Assembly: GCA_019916065.1 (NCBI GenBank) | Contig: CM034239.1 | Coordinates: 31,830,419-31,894,418, forward strand | DNA from: Vitellaria paradoxa | Lineage: Eukaryota > Streptophyta > Magnoliopsida > Ericales > Sapotaceae | Length of the DNA stretch: 64,000 nt | Direction: 5' to 3' | Part shown: in pieces, positions 46,842 to 58,815 of the stretch | How positions within the stretch are numbered: position 1 is the first letter of the stretch | How the letters are laid out: each line of letters begins with the position of its first letter | Made by a program: the position numbers and the translations under genes | The notes under the pieces: generated by a model | Told to the model about the DNA's origin: nothing | Databases searched by the model: none | The model's input: only the letters and a program-made list of their open reading frames with translations

Positions 46842-47271
46842 AATGATAATGCTAAAATTGTCAGGTTGTCTAAACTAGGATGTTAGTGTCTAAACAGTAG
46901 AGAACACTTTATTGTTTTAAAATCCGCAAAATTGACTAAGTGTTGAAATAGTTTTCTTTCTACTATCTGAATGGGAAAGCTAGTGTCTGGATGGCAGAGG
47001 CTTATTTATTTAGATTTTTATTCTTTTCCCCTTAGCTTCCTTGGTTTTTTTCTATTTACTATCTCTAACTCATTATTCTTTCAAAAACCTATAAAAAATT
47101 TGCACAATTAAGAAAACAAATATTGTAAAAAAAATTACGGCTAAAAAAATAAAATAATAAAGCAAATTACCCAATCTAACATTGAAAATTAAGATTTATG
47201 ATTACTCTTTTCAAGCATAATCAGGTATAATACAAGATCTTGCTTAATAACATGCTATCTATGTTCATGAG
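46842..47271. other. Unassigned repeat-like DNA left of E3
   Basis: AT-rich sequence holding gtctaaac and gtctggatgg words, ending in the ATGAG target copy (47267-47271). It continues at 62711 on the other side of E3. Possibly another decayed LTR; no domain recognised. Confidence 0.3.
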
Positions 47272-48807
47272 TGATTACACTTGAAAAGTGTAATTACAAA
47301 CTCCCTAACTCAACACTTATTCATGCATTTAAATAATTAAAATTGAAGTTTTAGTGTTATCATATTACTTATACTTTTATTGTTTTATTTGCAGAGAAAA
47401 TGGCAAGGATGTCGAAATTTATAGCTATGGAAATGGCCGAGAAAACGAAGGAAACGTCATGGTTCAAACCTCGCCTTGGATGGCCAAGATTAGCCCAAAA
47501 GACCCAACCTAAAGGAGGAAGAAAAGCAAGAAAAAAAGATACTTGGGGGTCGGGACCGTCCATCTAATGGTCGTGACCACAGTGTATATGAATTGAGAAA
47601 AAAACATTCTGTGGTCCCAACCCCCAGACCAGACGGTTGGGACCACCATGTATCCAAAAACCACGAATTGAAGCACCTCTTTTAGGGTTTCCTTGCATCT
47701 TTATAAGGACCCATTGCACGGCCATGAAGGGGGAGGCCTCTTTTTGATTACTACACTTTAGATTGAGAGTTAGATTAACTTTTGATTAATTTTAGAGTGA
47801 TTTGTACGCTTAGACGTGTGGATTTACGGAGGTTTTTGGAGTTTTCATCATTGTCTTCGCATTACTTGTTCATCTTTTCTTTTACATCCGAGTTACATTG
47901 TAAGTTGCACTTCGATTTACTTCGATTTATTTCGATTTACTTCGTAATATAATGTTTTGCTTGTTTTGATTCCTTTTTCGCATGATGGAATGTTCTTTTA
48001 TCATTTTTGTGATGTTTAAAGTAGTTTTAGCGTAATACCCTAGTTCTTGATGTAACGAATCAAGAATGGGTAGATCACAAGAAAACCTTGGGGTGTTAGT
48101 AGCACCTTCGCATGGGTTGTGAGAGCTTATGCGTAAGGATCTACCGTGTTAAAATCTATTTTCAACTTGTTTCGAAAACATTCGAAACCGAAAATCTTTA
48201 ACCACACTCGTTTGAAGTCACTGGTATGGGTTTTCGAATATAACCGTTTACATACTTTCGAACAAGGTTAAAAATAGGTTTCGAATTCATTTCTAGTTTC
48301 GTTTGTTTGAAAAACTTTCAGAAACAAAGGTCTTTAACCATATCCGCTTGAGATCACTGGTACTGACCTTTGATTAAAATATTCTTAACACTTTTCGAAT
48401 TAAACCATAATCTAGATTTGAATAAAAACATCCCAAGGTATAGTAGTGAGCTACCCGGACTTGAAAGTTGGATCAAGAACCTTTTTAGTATTGTGCTTGT
48501 TATTTAATTTAATTTATGAGTTGATTTATTTGCTTTAGAATTTAGAGTAGATGCTTTGTTGCACTTTAAAATTAAATTGAATTTCTTTAATTAATATTTA
48601 ATTTAGTTAGAACCTAAAACAAAAGTTTAAGTTGTTGAAAAATTAGTTTAAATTAATTTAGGTTCACCTACTAATTAAGAGAACAAGTCTAGAGCTTTTA
48701 ACAAAGCCCTCCTTGTGGATTTGACCTTAGACTCAGCGAGTTTAAAAACTACGATTGCCCTCTTGCACTTGAGAGGTAGAACCCGAAACACTTTTTAGGG
48801 TCGGTCA
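47272..48807 (+). repeat. 5' LTR of E3
   Basis: 1536 bp, TGATTACAC ... GGTCGGTCA, matching the 3' LTR. TATA box TTTATAAGGA at 47700-47709. Four GGTCSSGACC-type boxes lie just upstream. Confidence 0.95.
47548..47709 (+). promoter_or_regulatory. GGTCGGGACC/GGTCCCGACC boxes and TATA, E3 5' LTR
   Basis: Boxes at 47548-47557, 47569-47578, 47613-47622 and 47635-47644, alternately forward and reverse, so neighbours can pair as hairpins. The TATA box starts 56 bp after the last. In the 3' LTR the equivalent boxes (about 61465-61558) are nearer to the perfect consensus. Confidence 0.55.
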
Positions 48808-48813
48808 AGTTTT

Positions 48814-48831
48814 TGGCGCCGTTGCCAGGGA
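48814..48831 (+). other. Primer-binding site of E3 (tRNA-Asp type)
   Basis: TGGCGCCGTTGCCAGGGA, 6 bases after the LTR end. Identical to the E2 site; one mismatch to the tRNA-Asp 3' end. Confidence 0.88.
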
Positions 48832-48992
48832 GCCAAAGTTTAGTTTTTAGGGTACTTTTAATTTTTAGTTTTCTTTAAGTTTTTTTTTTTTTTAAAAGAA
48901 AACAAACAAACAAAAACAACAATTTAAAAAAAATATTTAAAATTTTTGAACTTAAAATTTTGTTTTTTTTTTTTTAGAGATTTGTTACTTAT

Positions 48993-51900
48993 ATGCTATT
49001 AAGATCAGGTAAGGTAGTCGTCACTGAATCTGAACTAGGAGATCCTTCATACCTTCCTGAACTTTTTTCACCAACCTCACTTTCCACAGTTTCACTTACC
49101 ACGTCCTCCTTTCACTCAATGGCTGAAGTAAGAGGGGAAGGGAGTGTGCATGGGGATAATGAGCCCCAAGAAATTCCGGGTTATATTCCTATGAAAGATC
49201 ATCTTAATCCCGCTAAACAAACCACCCCATCATGCATAGTCTTACCATTAAATAGGAGGAACTTCAACCTTAGGCCAGGAATTATCCAACTTCTTCCTAC
49301 TTTCCATGGCCTTGACTCTGAAAATCCCTATAACCATCTTAGGGAGTTTGAGGAAGTGAGCAACACGTGTATAGATCATAATGTCAATGAGGACGTAGTG
49401 CATCTTCAACTCTTTCCTTTTTTTCTAAAAGACAAAGCCAAGTTCTGGCTTAATTCCCTTCGTCCACGTTCTATTGGAACGTGGCGTGAAATGCAAACTC
49501 AGTTTCTTAAGAAATATTTCCCAACTCAGAAAACTCAGTACTATAGGCGACAGATTACCACTTTATCTTACAAACCTAATGAGAAATTCTGTCGAGCCTG
49601 GGAAAGGTTTAAGGACCTCTTGATGGCTTGTCCTCACCATGGTTATGAATCATGGAGGTTAGTGAGCATCTTCCACGAATCCCTAACTCCCAATCTTAAG
49701 CAATTAGTTTCTACCATGTGCAATGGTACCCTGTTCGATAAGACTGCGGAAGAGGCTATGGAATTCTTTGATATGGTGGCCGAGAATTCTAATGATTAGG
49801 AAATAAGACCACCTTCTTATTTAGAGCATAGGAATCCTATATCTGGTAGTCAATTGATGTTAAGTGAGAGGGACGATTTAAGTGCTAGGATATCTGCATT
49901 ACAACATAAGTTAGATTCCCTTGAACTTAAGAACAAAGAGAAGTTGGTGGAAGCACAAGTGATGTGTTGGGCATGCGACCAAGTAGGACATGATCCTAAT
50001 TCATGTCCAGAGCTTCCTTTACTTAAGGAAGTAGCTTACGGTAATGCATATGTCAATAACACTCAGAACTAACCATTCCAAAATAGAGGTCAGGGTAACA
50101 TTTCCTACCCATAAGGTGGGAATGTTAAGTTTTCAGGGGGAAATCAACATCTCAATGCTTACCCTCAGGGATGGAAAAATCCTCCAGGTTTTGGGTGGAA
50201 AAATGATAACCAAAGCCAATCATTCCAACCTTCTTTTTTACCCACACCCCAATATCAACAACCCAATCCTATTGCATATCAACCTCTCCAGAAGAGATCC
50301 TTTGAGGAATCTGTTCAACAATTTATGCAACATCAAACGATGATCAATGATAACTTGGCTAGGTCCATAGATGATATCGGGGGCCAAGTTTCTAAGTTAA
50401 CCTAGGCCATAAGTACCACTCAAAGTGGTAAACTTCCTGCACAACCATTTCCTAACCCTAAAGGCCAGGCAAACATGACTGAGTCCTCAACCTCGGGTAC
50501 CACCCCACATGAGCATGTTCAAGCTGTTACCACTCTACGGAGTGGTAAAATTATTCAAAAATCCACTGATCCTAGAGTCAATGCCACGAGTGAGAAGATA
50601 AAACCAAAAGCTAGTGAGGGGGTTGAAAAACTGAGTGATGGAGAGGAAAAAGAAAAAGGGAAAGGGAAAGTAGAGGATGAGAGAGAGAATGGGAAAACTG
50701 AAAAAGAGAATGAAGAGGAACCTAGCGAGGGACCTGTGGTTAGGCCAATTGACCATCCTGTTGAGTATATGCTTAGACCACATTTTCCCCAGAGACTAGC
50801 AAAGGGCAAGAATGAGATGTTGAATTCTGAAATTTACGAGACTTTCAAACAAGTAAGAATCAACATTCCATTACTTGAAGCCATTAAGCAAAATCCTTCC
50901 TATGCTAGATTTCTCAAGGATATGTGCATCGTGAAGAGGAAGCTCAATGTCAAGGAGAAAGCTTTCTTGACAGAACAAGTGAGTGCCATACTCCAACGTG
51001 ACACACCTCCTAAATATAAGGACCCTGGGTGTCCAACTATTTCATGCATCATACGGAACCACATTGTTGATAGAACTCTACTTGACCTAGGTGCGAGTAT
51101 CAACCTTTTGCCCTATACTGTTTACCAGCAACTAGGCCTAGGTGAGCTGAAACCCACCAGAGTGACATTACAGTTAGATGATCGTTTGGTCAAGATGCCC
51201 AGGGGTGTGGTGGAGGACGTATTGGTTCAAGTAGACAAGTTCTACTTCCCAATGGATTTTATCGTATTGGATACCCAACCAGTTCTTAACCCTACCCAAT
51301 CTATTCCGATCATCCTTGGTAGACCCTTCCTTGCTACATCCAATGCTGTGATCAATTGTAGGAGTGGGGTCATAAACTTTCTTTTGGAAATATGACCATG
51401 GAAATGAATATTTTTAGGGTAAGGAAGCAAATAGGAGAATGTGAGGATATTAGGGAGGTAGACGTGATCCATACTTTGAGCGAGGAGTATTTTGAGCAGA
51501 CTTACTTTGAGGACCCCTTAGAGCATGCCTTAGCAAGGAGTGAAAGTTGTGAAATGTTAGATGGGAAAAATTTTAGGGATATTGGAGAGTTTATAGGTGC
51601 TGGAGATGAGATTATGGCAGTTAGTGGTTGGGTACCAACGTTTGAACCTATAGAGCCATCTGTGATAAAACCTAAGCCCTCAATTAAATGTCCTCCATGT
51701 CCTTCTAGGAAACCATTACCAAGTGAACTCAAGTATGCATTTCTGGGAGAGGGAGAGACATTTCCAGTAGTAGTGTCTGCAAGTTTAGAAAGAGCACAAG
51801 AAAAGAGGTTACTGGGAGTATTGAAAGCCTATCATCAGGCTTTAGGGTGGACTATAGCAGATCTTCGAGGTATTAGCCCATTAGTATGTTCTCATCATAT

Positions 51901-54618
51901 ATACCTTGAAGATGATGCTAAACCGGTGAGGCAAATGCAACAAAGGCTAAACCCCAATATGAAAGAGGTTGTGAAATGGGAGGTGCTTAAGTTGCTTGAT
52001 GCGGGTATCATTTACCCCATCTTTGACTCGAAGTGGGTGAGTCCCACTCAAGTAGTTCCTAAGAAATCCGGTGTCACTGTAGTTGAAAATGAGAAACGAG
52101 AGTTAGTGCCACAACGCACCCAAACTGGGTGGCGTATGTGCATTGATTATAGGCGTTTGAACGCAGTAACTCGGAAAGACCATTTTCCACTTCCCTTCCT
52201 AGACCAAGTGCTTGAGAGAGTAGCGGGTAGATCTTTCTATTGTTTTCTAGATGGGTATTCTGGGTATAATCAAGTGGAGATAGCACTAGAAGATCAAGAG
52301 AAGACCACTTTCACATGCCCCTTTGGCACTTTTGCGTATAGACGCATGCCATTTGGACTATGCAATGCACCTGCGACTTTTTAAATGTGTGTAATGAGCA
52401 TTTTTAGTGATATGGTTGAGAGATTTTTGGAGGTTTTTATGGATGATTTCTCCGTCTATGGAGACACATTCGATAAGTGCTTGGTCAATCTTGAGAAGGT
52501 GCTAGTGCGATGTGAGGAGAGCAATTTAGTGCTCAACTGGGAAAAGTGCCACTTCATGGTATAACAGGGGATTGTTTTAGGGCACATAGTGTCATGTCGT
52601 GGGATAGAAGTAGATAAAGTGAAAGTGGATATCATTCAAAATTTACCTACCCTTCGATGTGTGAAGGATGTTAGATCATTCCTTAGACATGCCGGCTTCT
52701 ACCGGAGATTCATTCAGTCCTTCAGCTCTCTCGCCCGTCCTCTTTGCTCATTGTTGTCCAATGATGTTCCATTTGAATGGACAACATCATGCTAAGAGGC
52801 ATTTGACCAGCTTAAACAGTTGTTCACCGCCGCTCCTATTATTCAAAGCCCAGATTGGTCTCTACCATTCGAGCTTATGTGTGATGCCAGTGATTTTGCG
52901 GTGGGTGCAGTTTTAGGGCAAAGAAAAGAGGGGAAACCCTAGGTCATTTACTACGCTAGCAAGACTCTAAATGAAGCTCAAATTAATTATACCACCACTG
53001 AGAAAGAGCTTCTAGCGGTAGTGTTTGCCCTTGATAAGTTTAGGTCATATTTGGTAGGTTCTCGTGTCACAGTGTTCACAGACCATGCGGCTTTAAAATA
53101 CCTCCTTTCAAAACAAGAGGCCAAACCTCGTCTGATTAGGTGGATACTCCTTCTCCAAGAGTTTGATTTGGAGATCAAGGATAAGAAAGGAGTTGAAAAT
53201 GTGGTAGGTGACCATTTGTCTAGACTACCCCAACATGTGTCCAACTCTAGTGACCTACCAATCAATGAGCAATTCCTGATGAAGACCTCATGCATGTTAG
53301 CACCAACCCACTGGTCCAACCTCCTTGGTATGCGGACATTGCGAACTTCTTAGTGATCGGACAGATGCCCTCCCATTGGACCGAAGTCGATAAAGGTAAA
53401 TTCTTACGAAAAGTGCGTAGTTTCTTTTGGGACGAACCATATCGCTACAAGTATTGCCCTGATCAGATTGTGAGACGTTGCATTCCCGAGAGCGAGGTAC
53501 ATAGGGTCATTGAGTTTTGTCATTCTCTAGTATGTGGAGGTCACTTCTCCTCAAAGAAAACAACCGCTAAGATCCTCCAAAGCGGATTTTATTGGCCCTC
53601 ATTGTTTAGGGATGTTTATGATTATTGCCTTCGGTGTGATAGATGTCAATGTTTAGGAGCTCTAACCAAGCATAATGAGATGCCTCAAAACCTCATAATC
53701 GTTTTGGAGATTTTTGATTGCTGGGGGATTGATTTTATGGGACCATTCCCTACGTCTTTTGGATATGAGTACATACTGGTGGCCATTGATTATGTTTCTA
53801 AATGGGTGGAGGCCATTGCAACTCGTACCAGTGACCATCAGGTAGTGATAAAATTCTTAAAAGAGTACATTTTTTCGCGTTTTGGGATGCCTCGAGCCAT
53901 CATTAGTGACCAAGGCAAACATTTTTGTAATCGGCCTGTCAGTGTATTGCTACGTAGTTATGGTGTGACCCATAAAGTAGGTACTGCGTATCATCCTCAA
54001 AATAGTGGCCAAGTCGAATTGGCGAATAGGGAGATTAAGGGAATCTTACAGAAAACTGTTAACCCGACACGCAAAAATTGGTCTCTACGTCTTATTGGTG
54101 TATTATGGGCATATAGAACGGCGTATAAGACTATTCTGGGCATGTCTCCATATCGCCTTGTCTTTGGTAAGGCTTGTCACTTACCTGTAGAAATAGAGCA
54201 TAGAGCTTATTGGGCGATTAGGCACTTCAATGAGAATTTGGATGATGCCGGTGTTTTACGAAAGCTCCAATTGAATGAACTTGAGGAATTGCGTAATGAT
54301 GCTTTTGAGAATGCAAAGATCGCCAAGGCAAGAATGAAAGATTTACATGACAAATACATTTCTAGAAAATCTTTTCACATAGGCCAAAAAGTCTTGCTAT
54401 ACAACTCTCGTTTGCATCTTTTCCCGAGCAAGCTCCAATCAAGGTGGTACAGTCCTTTTACTATACTTTCCATCTCTGAACATGGTGTGTGTGAGGTTCA
54501 TAACCCACGTAACAACACCACCTTCAAATTTAATGGATATCGCCTCAAACCGTATTTAGAAAACTTAGTGGCCGAAATTAAAATTTGGGATCTTTTGGAT
54601 CCCCCATCTTTCAATTAG
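48993..54618 (+). pseudogene. gag-pol of E3, disrupted
   Basis: Gag begins MLLRSGK at 48993. Zinc knuckle CWACDQVGHDPNSC near 49966-50007. Protease LLDLGAS near 51080. RT has both aspartate motifs intact: FLDGYSGYNQ near 52240 and FMDDFSVYG near 52437. RNase H CDASD near 52880 is intact. Integrase (53290-54618) keeps the HHCC finger, [16 protein letters not shown] and the final E in QVELANREI. Lesions: TAG 49797, TAA 50070, TAA 50112, TAG 50403, a one-base deletion near 51377, TAA 52382, TAA 52562, TAA 52793, TAG 52940, and a one-base deletion near 53275. Compared with E2, at least two stops look like CAA-to-TAA and one like TGG-to-TAG, the pattern of methyl-cytosine decay. Confidence 0.93.
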
Positions 54619-54818
54619 AATGAGATTAGAAAGTTATTTTAATTGTATAATAGTAGGTTAGGATAGGTTTTATTTTGTCTTTAATTTAAATTTTTTTTTT
54701 ATTTTTGAGTCTAGACATTTCAAGTTTTTAAATAGCCTAGCTAAGAGGGAGAAAATTCTATTTGATGGTCCCGACCCCCTCTCTAAACGGTCGGGACCAC
54801 AGTGTCTTGGCTGAGTAC

Positions 54819-56682
54819 TGATTGAGCACATATAATGTTATTTCACCATGATTTTGTAACTTTTTTTAAGTGTTTCATGCATATAAACTCTCTAAGTTAT
54901 ATTAAAAGTTAGCTAATTGACATTCTTGTGGATGTTTGTAGGTCTTTGAAGCTTTATTTGAGGAGAAAAGGGTGAAAAGGAGTGTAAAGAGCACTGAAGC
55001 AAAGCTATGAATGAAAGCTGGGAGCCATGGGCGCCCCTCAATATGGTGGGCGCCCCACACAAGTCACGGGCGCCCTACCCCTAATCAGATGGGCACCTTC
55101 CGAAAGGTATTTTGGAGGAGAAGCCCAAGTCTCAGAGGAAATTGGTCGAGCAGCTGGTGGAGGCAACCCACGGGCGCCCCTAAATAGTGTGGGGCACCCC
55201 TCAATGGTCACGGGCACCCCACACTTACTCAGACGGGCGCCCGCCGAGAGTGGATGTTTGAAGACAGCAAGCCACGGGCGCCCCTCATTAGCACGGGCGC
55301 CCATCACTCCAGACTTTTGACTTTTTTTCATTTAAGCTAATGTACCCTTTTTACCCTTGATTGTAAGGACATATAAAAGGTTTTTTTTAGATTAGGGTTA
55401 AGGGAGTTCTGATTTACGCTTTGGAGGAGAGCTTTCTACGTACTCTCTTTTCTTTTCAGTTTTACGTAGCCTAGATTAGATTAGGGTTAGATGTTTTCAT
55501 CTCGTGTTGGATTGACGGAAGCTTTATTTTTCATCTTCGGATTAAGATTAATTGGTAAGTTTCATTCATTACTTCATTTTAATTAAAAGTTTATTATTTT
55601 CTTTATCTTTGTTCTTTATTTTCACTTCGTAGTACTTCGTAGTCATTGTTAGTGTTTGATTTACTTTCAAAATTGCTTTAGCTTATTTCTATATACTTCG
55701 TTTTCATGTTTGAGTGCTTGATGAAGGTTATTTTCTTTTCGAAAGGCTTTGTTAATGCTTTAGCAATGTTAGGCTAGGGTTTGTTCTTGGCTTCAAGCCA
55801 TTGAAAGTGGTGAAGTAGTTGGTGAACTCAAATGTAAACGAGTTTTATTTAATAAAATATATTTTGGACTTTTAATTGGAATTTCATAGTAAGCTAGGGT
55901 TCTCTTGAAACTTACTCACCCGTGTCACAACCGTAGCTTGGTTACAAGTTTTCACTTGTGCACACCAAGTGCTCGGTTTAATGTCCCGGTGAGTTAGAAT
56001 CTGATTTTCCAAGACCCAAATTAGATTTTCTTACAAAATCAGTCACCCGTGTTAAAACCAAAGCTTGGTTACGATTGGCCACTTGTGCAAACCAAGTGGT
56101 TGGTTCAATGGCCCGGTGATTTGAACCTTATTTTCATAAAACCATAACATGAGGTTTTCTTAAGAAACCGATTCACGTGTGTTATAATTGAAGCCTAGTT
56201 ATGAGTTGATGCTCATGCACACTAGGTGTTCGATTCAATGTCCCGGTGAGTCTGAAACCAATTTCAAAAGCCTCTGCTTACTTTGAATTCCATAAATTAG
56301 TTTTTAATGAAATATATTCTGACCTAGCAATGCATGTGCGTTTGTTAGGTTGAGTTACAAATGCGTTTGAGTAAAACACTACCCACTACTGGATTTGGTT
56401 CGAAGCAAAGATCATTTTAGTTAGTTTATTTTCAATATTGGCATTCTAGTTTAATATCACAATTCCTTCACTCCACCATTCTCAACCCAGCCATATTCAA
56501 ACCACTTTGTAATTCAAAATTAGTTTAGATTAGCTTAGGCTTACCTACTAATTAAGAGAACAAGTCCAGTGTCTTTTAACACAGCCCTCCCTGTGGAGAT
56601 GACCTTGGTTCTCACCGAGTAAGACTACAACCACCTTCTTGCACTTGAGAGGTAGAACCCGAACACATTTTAGGGTCGGTCA
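54819..56682 (+). repeat. Athila-type solo LTR nested in E3
   Basis: 1864 bp, TGATTGAGC ... GGTCGGTCA, flanked by AGTAC (54814-54818 and 56683-56687). Its terminal 150 bp closely match the E3 LTR end, but the rest differs, so it is a related family. It contains seven perfect GGGCGCCC palindromes and a TATA box. About 55900-56260 carries three imperfect repeats around a cccggtga word. Confidence 0.92.
55029..55380 (+). promoter_or_regulatory. GGGCGCCC palindrome array and TATA box
   Basis: Perfect 8-bp palindromes start at 55029, 55048, 55068, 55172, 55235, 55276 and 55295, with GGGCACC variants near 55090, 55192 and 55212. Several are 19-20 bp apart, about two helical turns. ATATAAAAGG at 55371-55380 lies 69 bp after the last. 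The ORFs across this stretch on both strands are artefacts of GC-rich repeats. Confidence 0.55.
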
Positions 56683-56745
56683 AGTACATTATTGAGGGAG
56701 AGACTTTCTGTGGTCCCAACCCCCTGCCGAGACGGTCGGGACCCT

Positions 56746-57504
56746 GCAACCTTCAAAAGCCTAATTCGGCCATTCTAAAACCCAAATTACCTTCTTCTAA
56801 CGCCTAGATTTCTAAATTTCCCTCTCAATACTCGGTATTCTCCTCTAGAATCAGCATTCCCAACGGTGGATTCAACCTTTTCAGCCCTTATTCTTCGAGT
56901 ATTAGTCATCCAAAGGTATGTTGCTTTGTCGTTTCAAGCCCTAGGTAGCTTCTTTGTTTATCCCTCTTCAGACCTGAGCTTCCAAGCTTCGAGGGTTTCA
57001 GATTTCTTGCGAAACTAAGTTATTTTGAGTTCCTAACTAAGGTAGAAAGTAATTAATCCATTTGAGTGAAGTCTTTCACTCGTTACTTTCTTCCTATTCA
57101 TGGTTCACAAATCGGGTCCAAGGGTTCAAAAACCCTCCAATTTTGAGCTTATTTGCTAATTCTTTTTAATTTTTCTTTGAGAATTTGTTATTTGAATTCA
57201 TGGTGGATGTTGCATGGCCACCGAAATTGTTGAATGGACCTCTCTCGGGTAGATGATGTATGGCCACATAGAGAATTAAATTTGTGAAATTTAGTTTGGG
57301 TGGATGATGCATGGCCACCTAGAGAATTAAATTTGTGAAATTTAGTTTGGGTGGATGATGTATGGCCACCTAATTTGTCTATTTTGCATGCATTAGTTTT
57401 GATTCCAATGAACATCTTTCATTAGAACGGGCCACTGAACTTGGGTGGACGTAGGAATTGCATAGTTACTCATTGAATTTTGTTTTTATACTTGTGTAGT
57501 TCCC
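56746..57504 (+). other. Putative ORF3 leader of E3
   Basis: Non-coding. A short tandem repeat at 57230-57375 (ggtggatgatgyatggccacc ... gaatttagtttggg-type unit, about 55-60 bp, three copies) lies ahead of ORF3. Confidence 0.4.
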
Positions 57505-58593
57505 ATGCCTCCGAGAACTAAGAAACCGGTAAATAGACAATTAGGGACCCCATCTTTTGATAGGAGTCGTTTTTGGAAAGAAAATGCTGAAGAGAAATAT
57601 GATAGTACATGGGGGAATAAATCAGTAGTAATTGAGTGTTTTTGGCAAATTGATCAATTTAAGCGTAGTGACTTCATGCTTGAACAAAATTTTGAAGGAA
57701 GGCAGTGGATTAATGTAGCAAAGTTTCAGGCTTATTGTATAGTTGATTTGGTTAAGAAAATTTTCACCAATTTCAAAGCAAACTCAATTATAAGGCGAAG
57801 GGGTAGAGAACGTCTAATCAGTTGGGTAAGGGGAGTTGAAATTACACTCACATCTGATGACTTTGCTCTCATATTTCAATTACCTCGAGTTAAAAATCTG
57901 GAATTCACTTATCCAGCTGAGGGTACTCCTCCATTTCCAATTGTGGTTTCAGAGATCTTACTAGAGGGTCAGGAATGGGGTGATGAATATAGGAAACCTG
58001 CATCTGTGTTAAAAGATAAATACTGGGCGTTGCACTTGTTTTCTTGTTCCAACCTACTACCTCAAAATAGGACCGCTGATTGTACTCCCCTTAGAGCCAG
58101 ACTTGTTTATGCCATTGGGACTGGGATGACAATCGATTTACCCTCATATCTTTGGCACCAAGTAGCCTATACTTGTGAGCACCCTGGAGCTCTGTCAGCT
58201 TTACCCTTTGGCGGAGCACTAACAGAGATCTTTAGAAGGAAAGGAGCTTATATCACAGATGACCTACTCATAACCTCAGGACTTCAACCGTTCAATATCA
58301 CATTTTATGTTAAATCCAGAGGTTTGATATTAAAGAAGAAAATGAGGGTAGAGGAATCTGAAGAAGAGGGTGAACCTTCACACACCCAAGAGAAACAAGA
58401 GGAGGTCACCAATGTTGAGTTGGCAAATCAAATTTGAGTTTTAGCTGAACGTATTAGTGTCATGGAGCAGAATCAAGAAGTTGATCACCAGCTCCTGCTA
58501 CGCATTTACCAAAGCCAACAAACTCAAGGCCATCTCCTACAAAGTGTTTTGGATTATTTCAGAGAATCTCGTCCACCCCCGCCTCCGCAGTGA
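57505..58593 (+). pseudogene. ORF3 (putative plant transposon protein) of E3, one in-frame stop
   Basis: ATG at 57505. Open to TGA at 58435-58437, then the same frame continues 51 codons to TGA at 58591-58593. The reading-through tail (MEQNQEVDHQLLLRIYQSQQ, then a PPPPPQ end) matches the coiled-coil tail of ORF3 in E1, which supports calling the first TGA premature. The core has FWKENAEEKYD, WGNKSVVIE, the LH-x3-CS block at about residues 173-178 and LPFGGALTE at about 233. No transmembrane segment, so it is not an obvious envelope protein. Confidence 0.8.
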
Positions 58594-58815
58594 TGGCCTT
58601 TATGTTTCTTTCTTTGAGAGTTTAGGAGTGAACTTTTCTTTTTGTTTAATTTGTAATCCTAAAACTCTTTACTCACTTTTAACTACTGGGATGTTTATAT
58701 ATTTCTAGTTGTGTTTGTTTTCCATTTTATCTTATTTTTATGGATGCTACCTTGTGTTAAATTATAGGTTGTTTATGTTCTTAAATTTTATTTTCTTATT
58801 TTTTGCAAAGAACAG

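Larger units (their letters stand above)
54765..56745 (+). promoter_or_regulatory. Spacer copy of the GGTCCCGACC module (E3), split by a solo LTR
   Basis: Left half 54765-54802 (GGTCCCGACC ... ACGGTCGGGACCACAGTGT). Right half about 56711-56745 (CTGTGGTCCCAACCCCC ... ACGGTCGGGACC). Omitting the inserted LTR, order and spacing follow the LTR promoter module. No clear TATA box follows, unlike E2. Confidence 0.5.

Noticed and set aside
55027..55331. Two 97-aa ORFs on opposite strands
   Set aside because: By-products of the GGGCGCCC repeat region in a solo LTR; no start context or homology.
57505..58593. Envelope protein interpretation of ORF3
   Set aside because: No signal peptide or transmembrane helix visible in any of the three copies.
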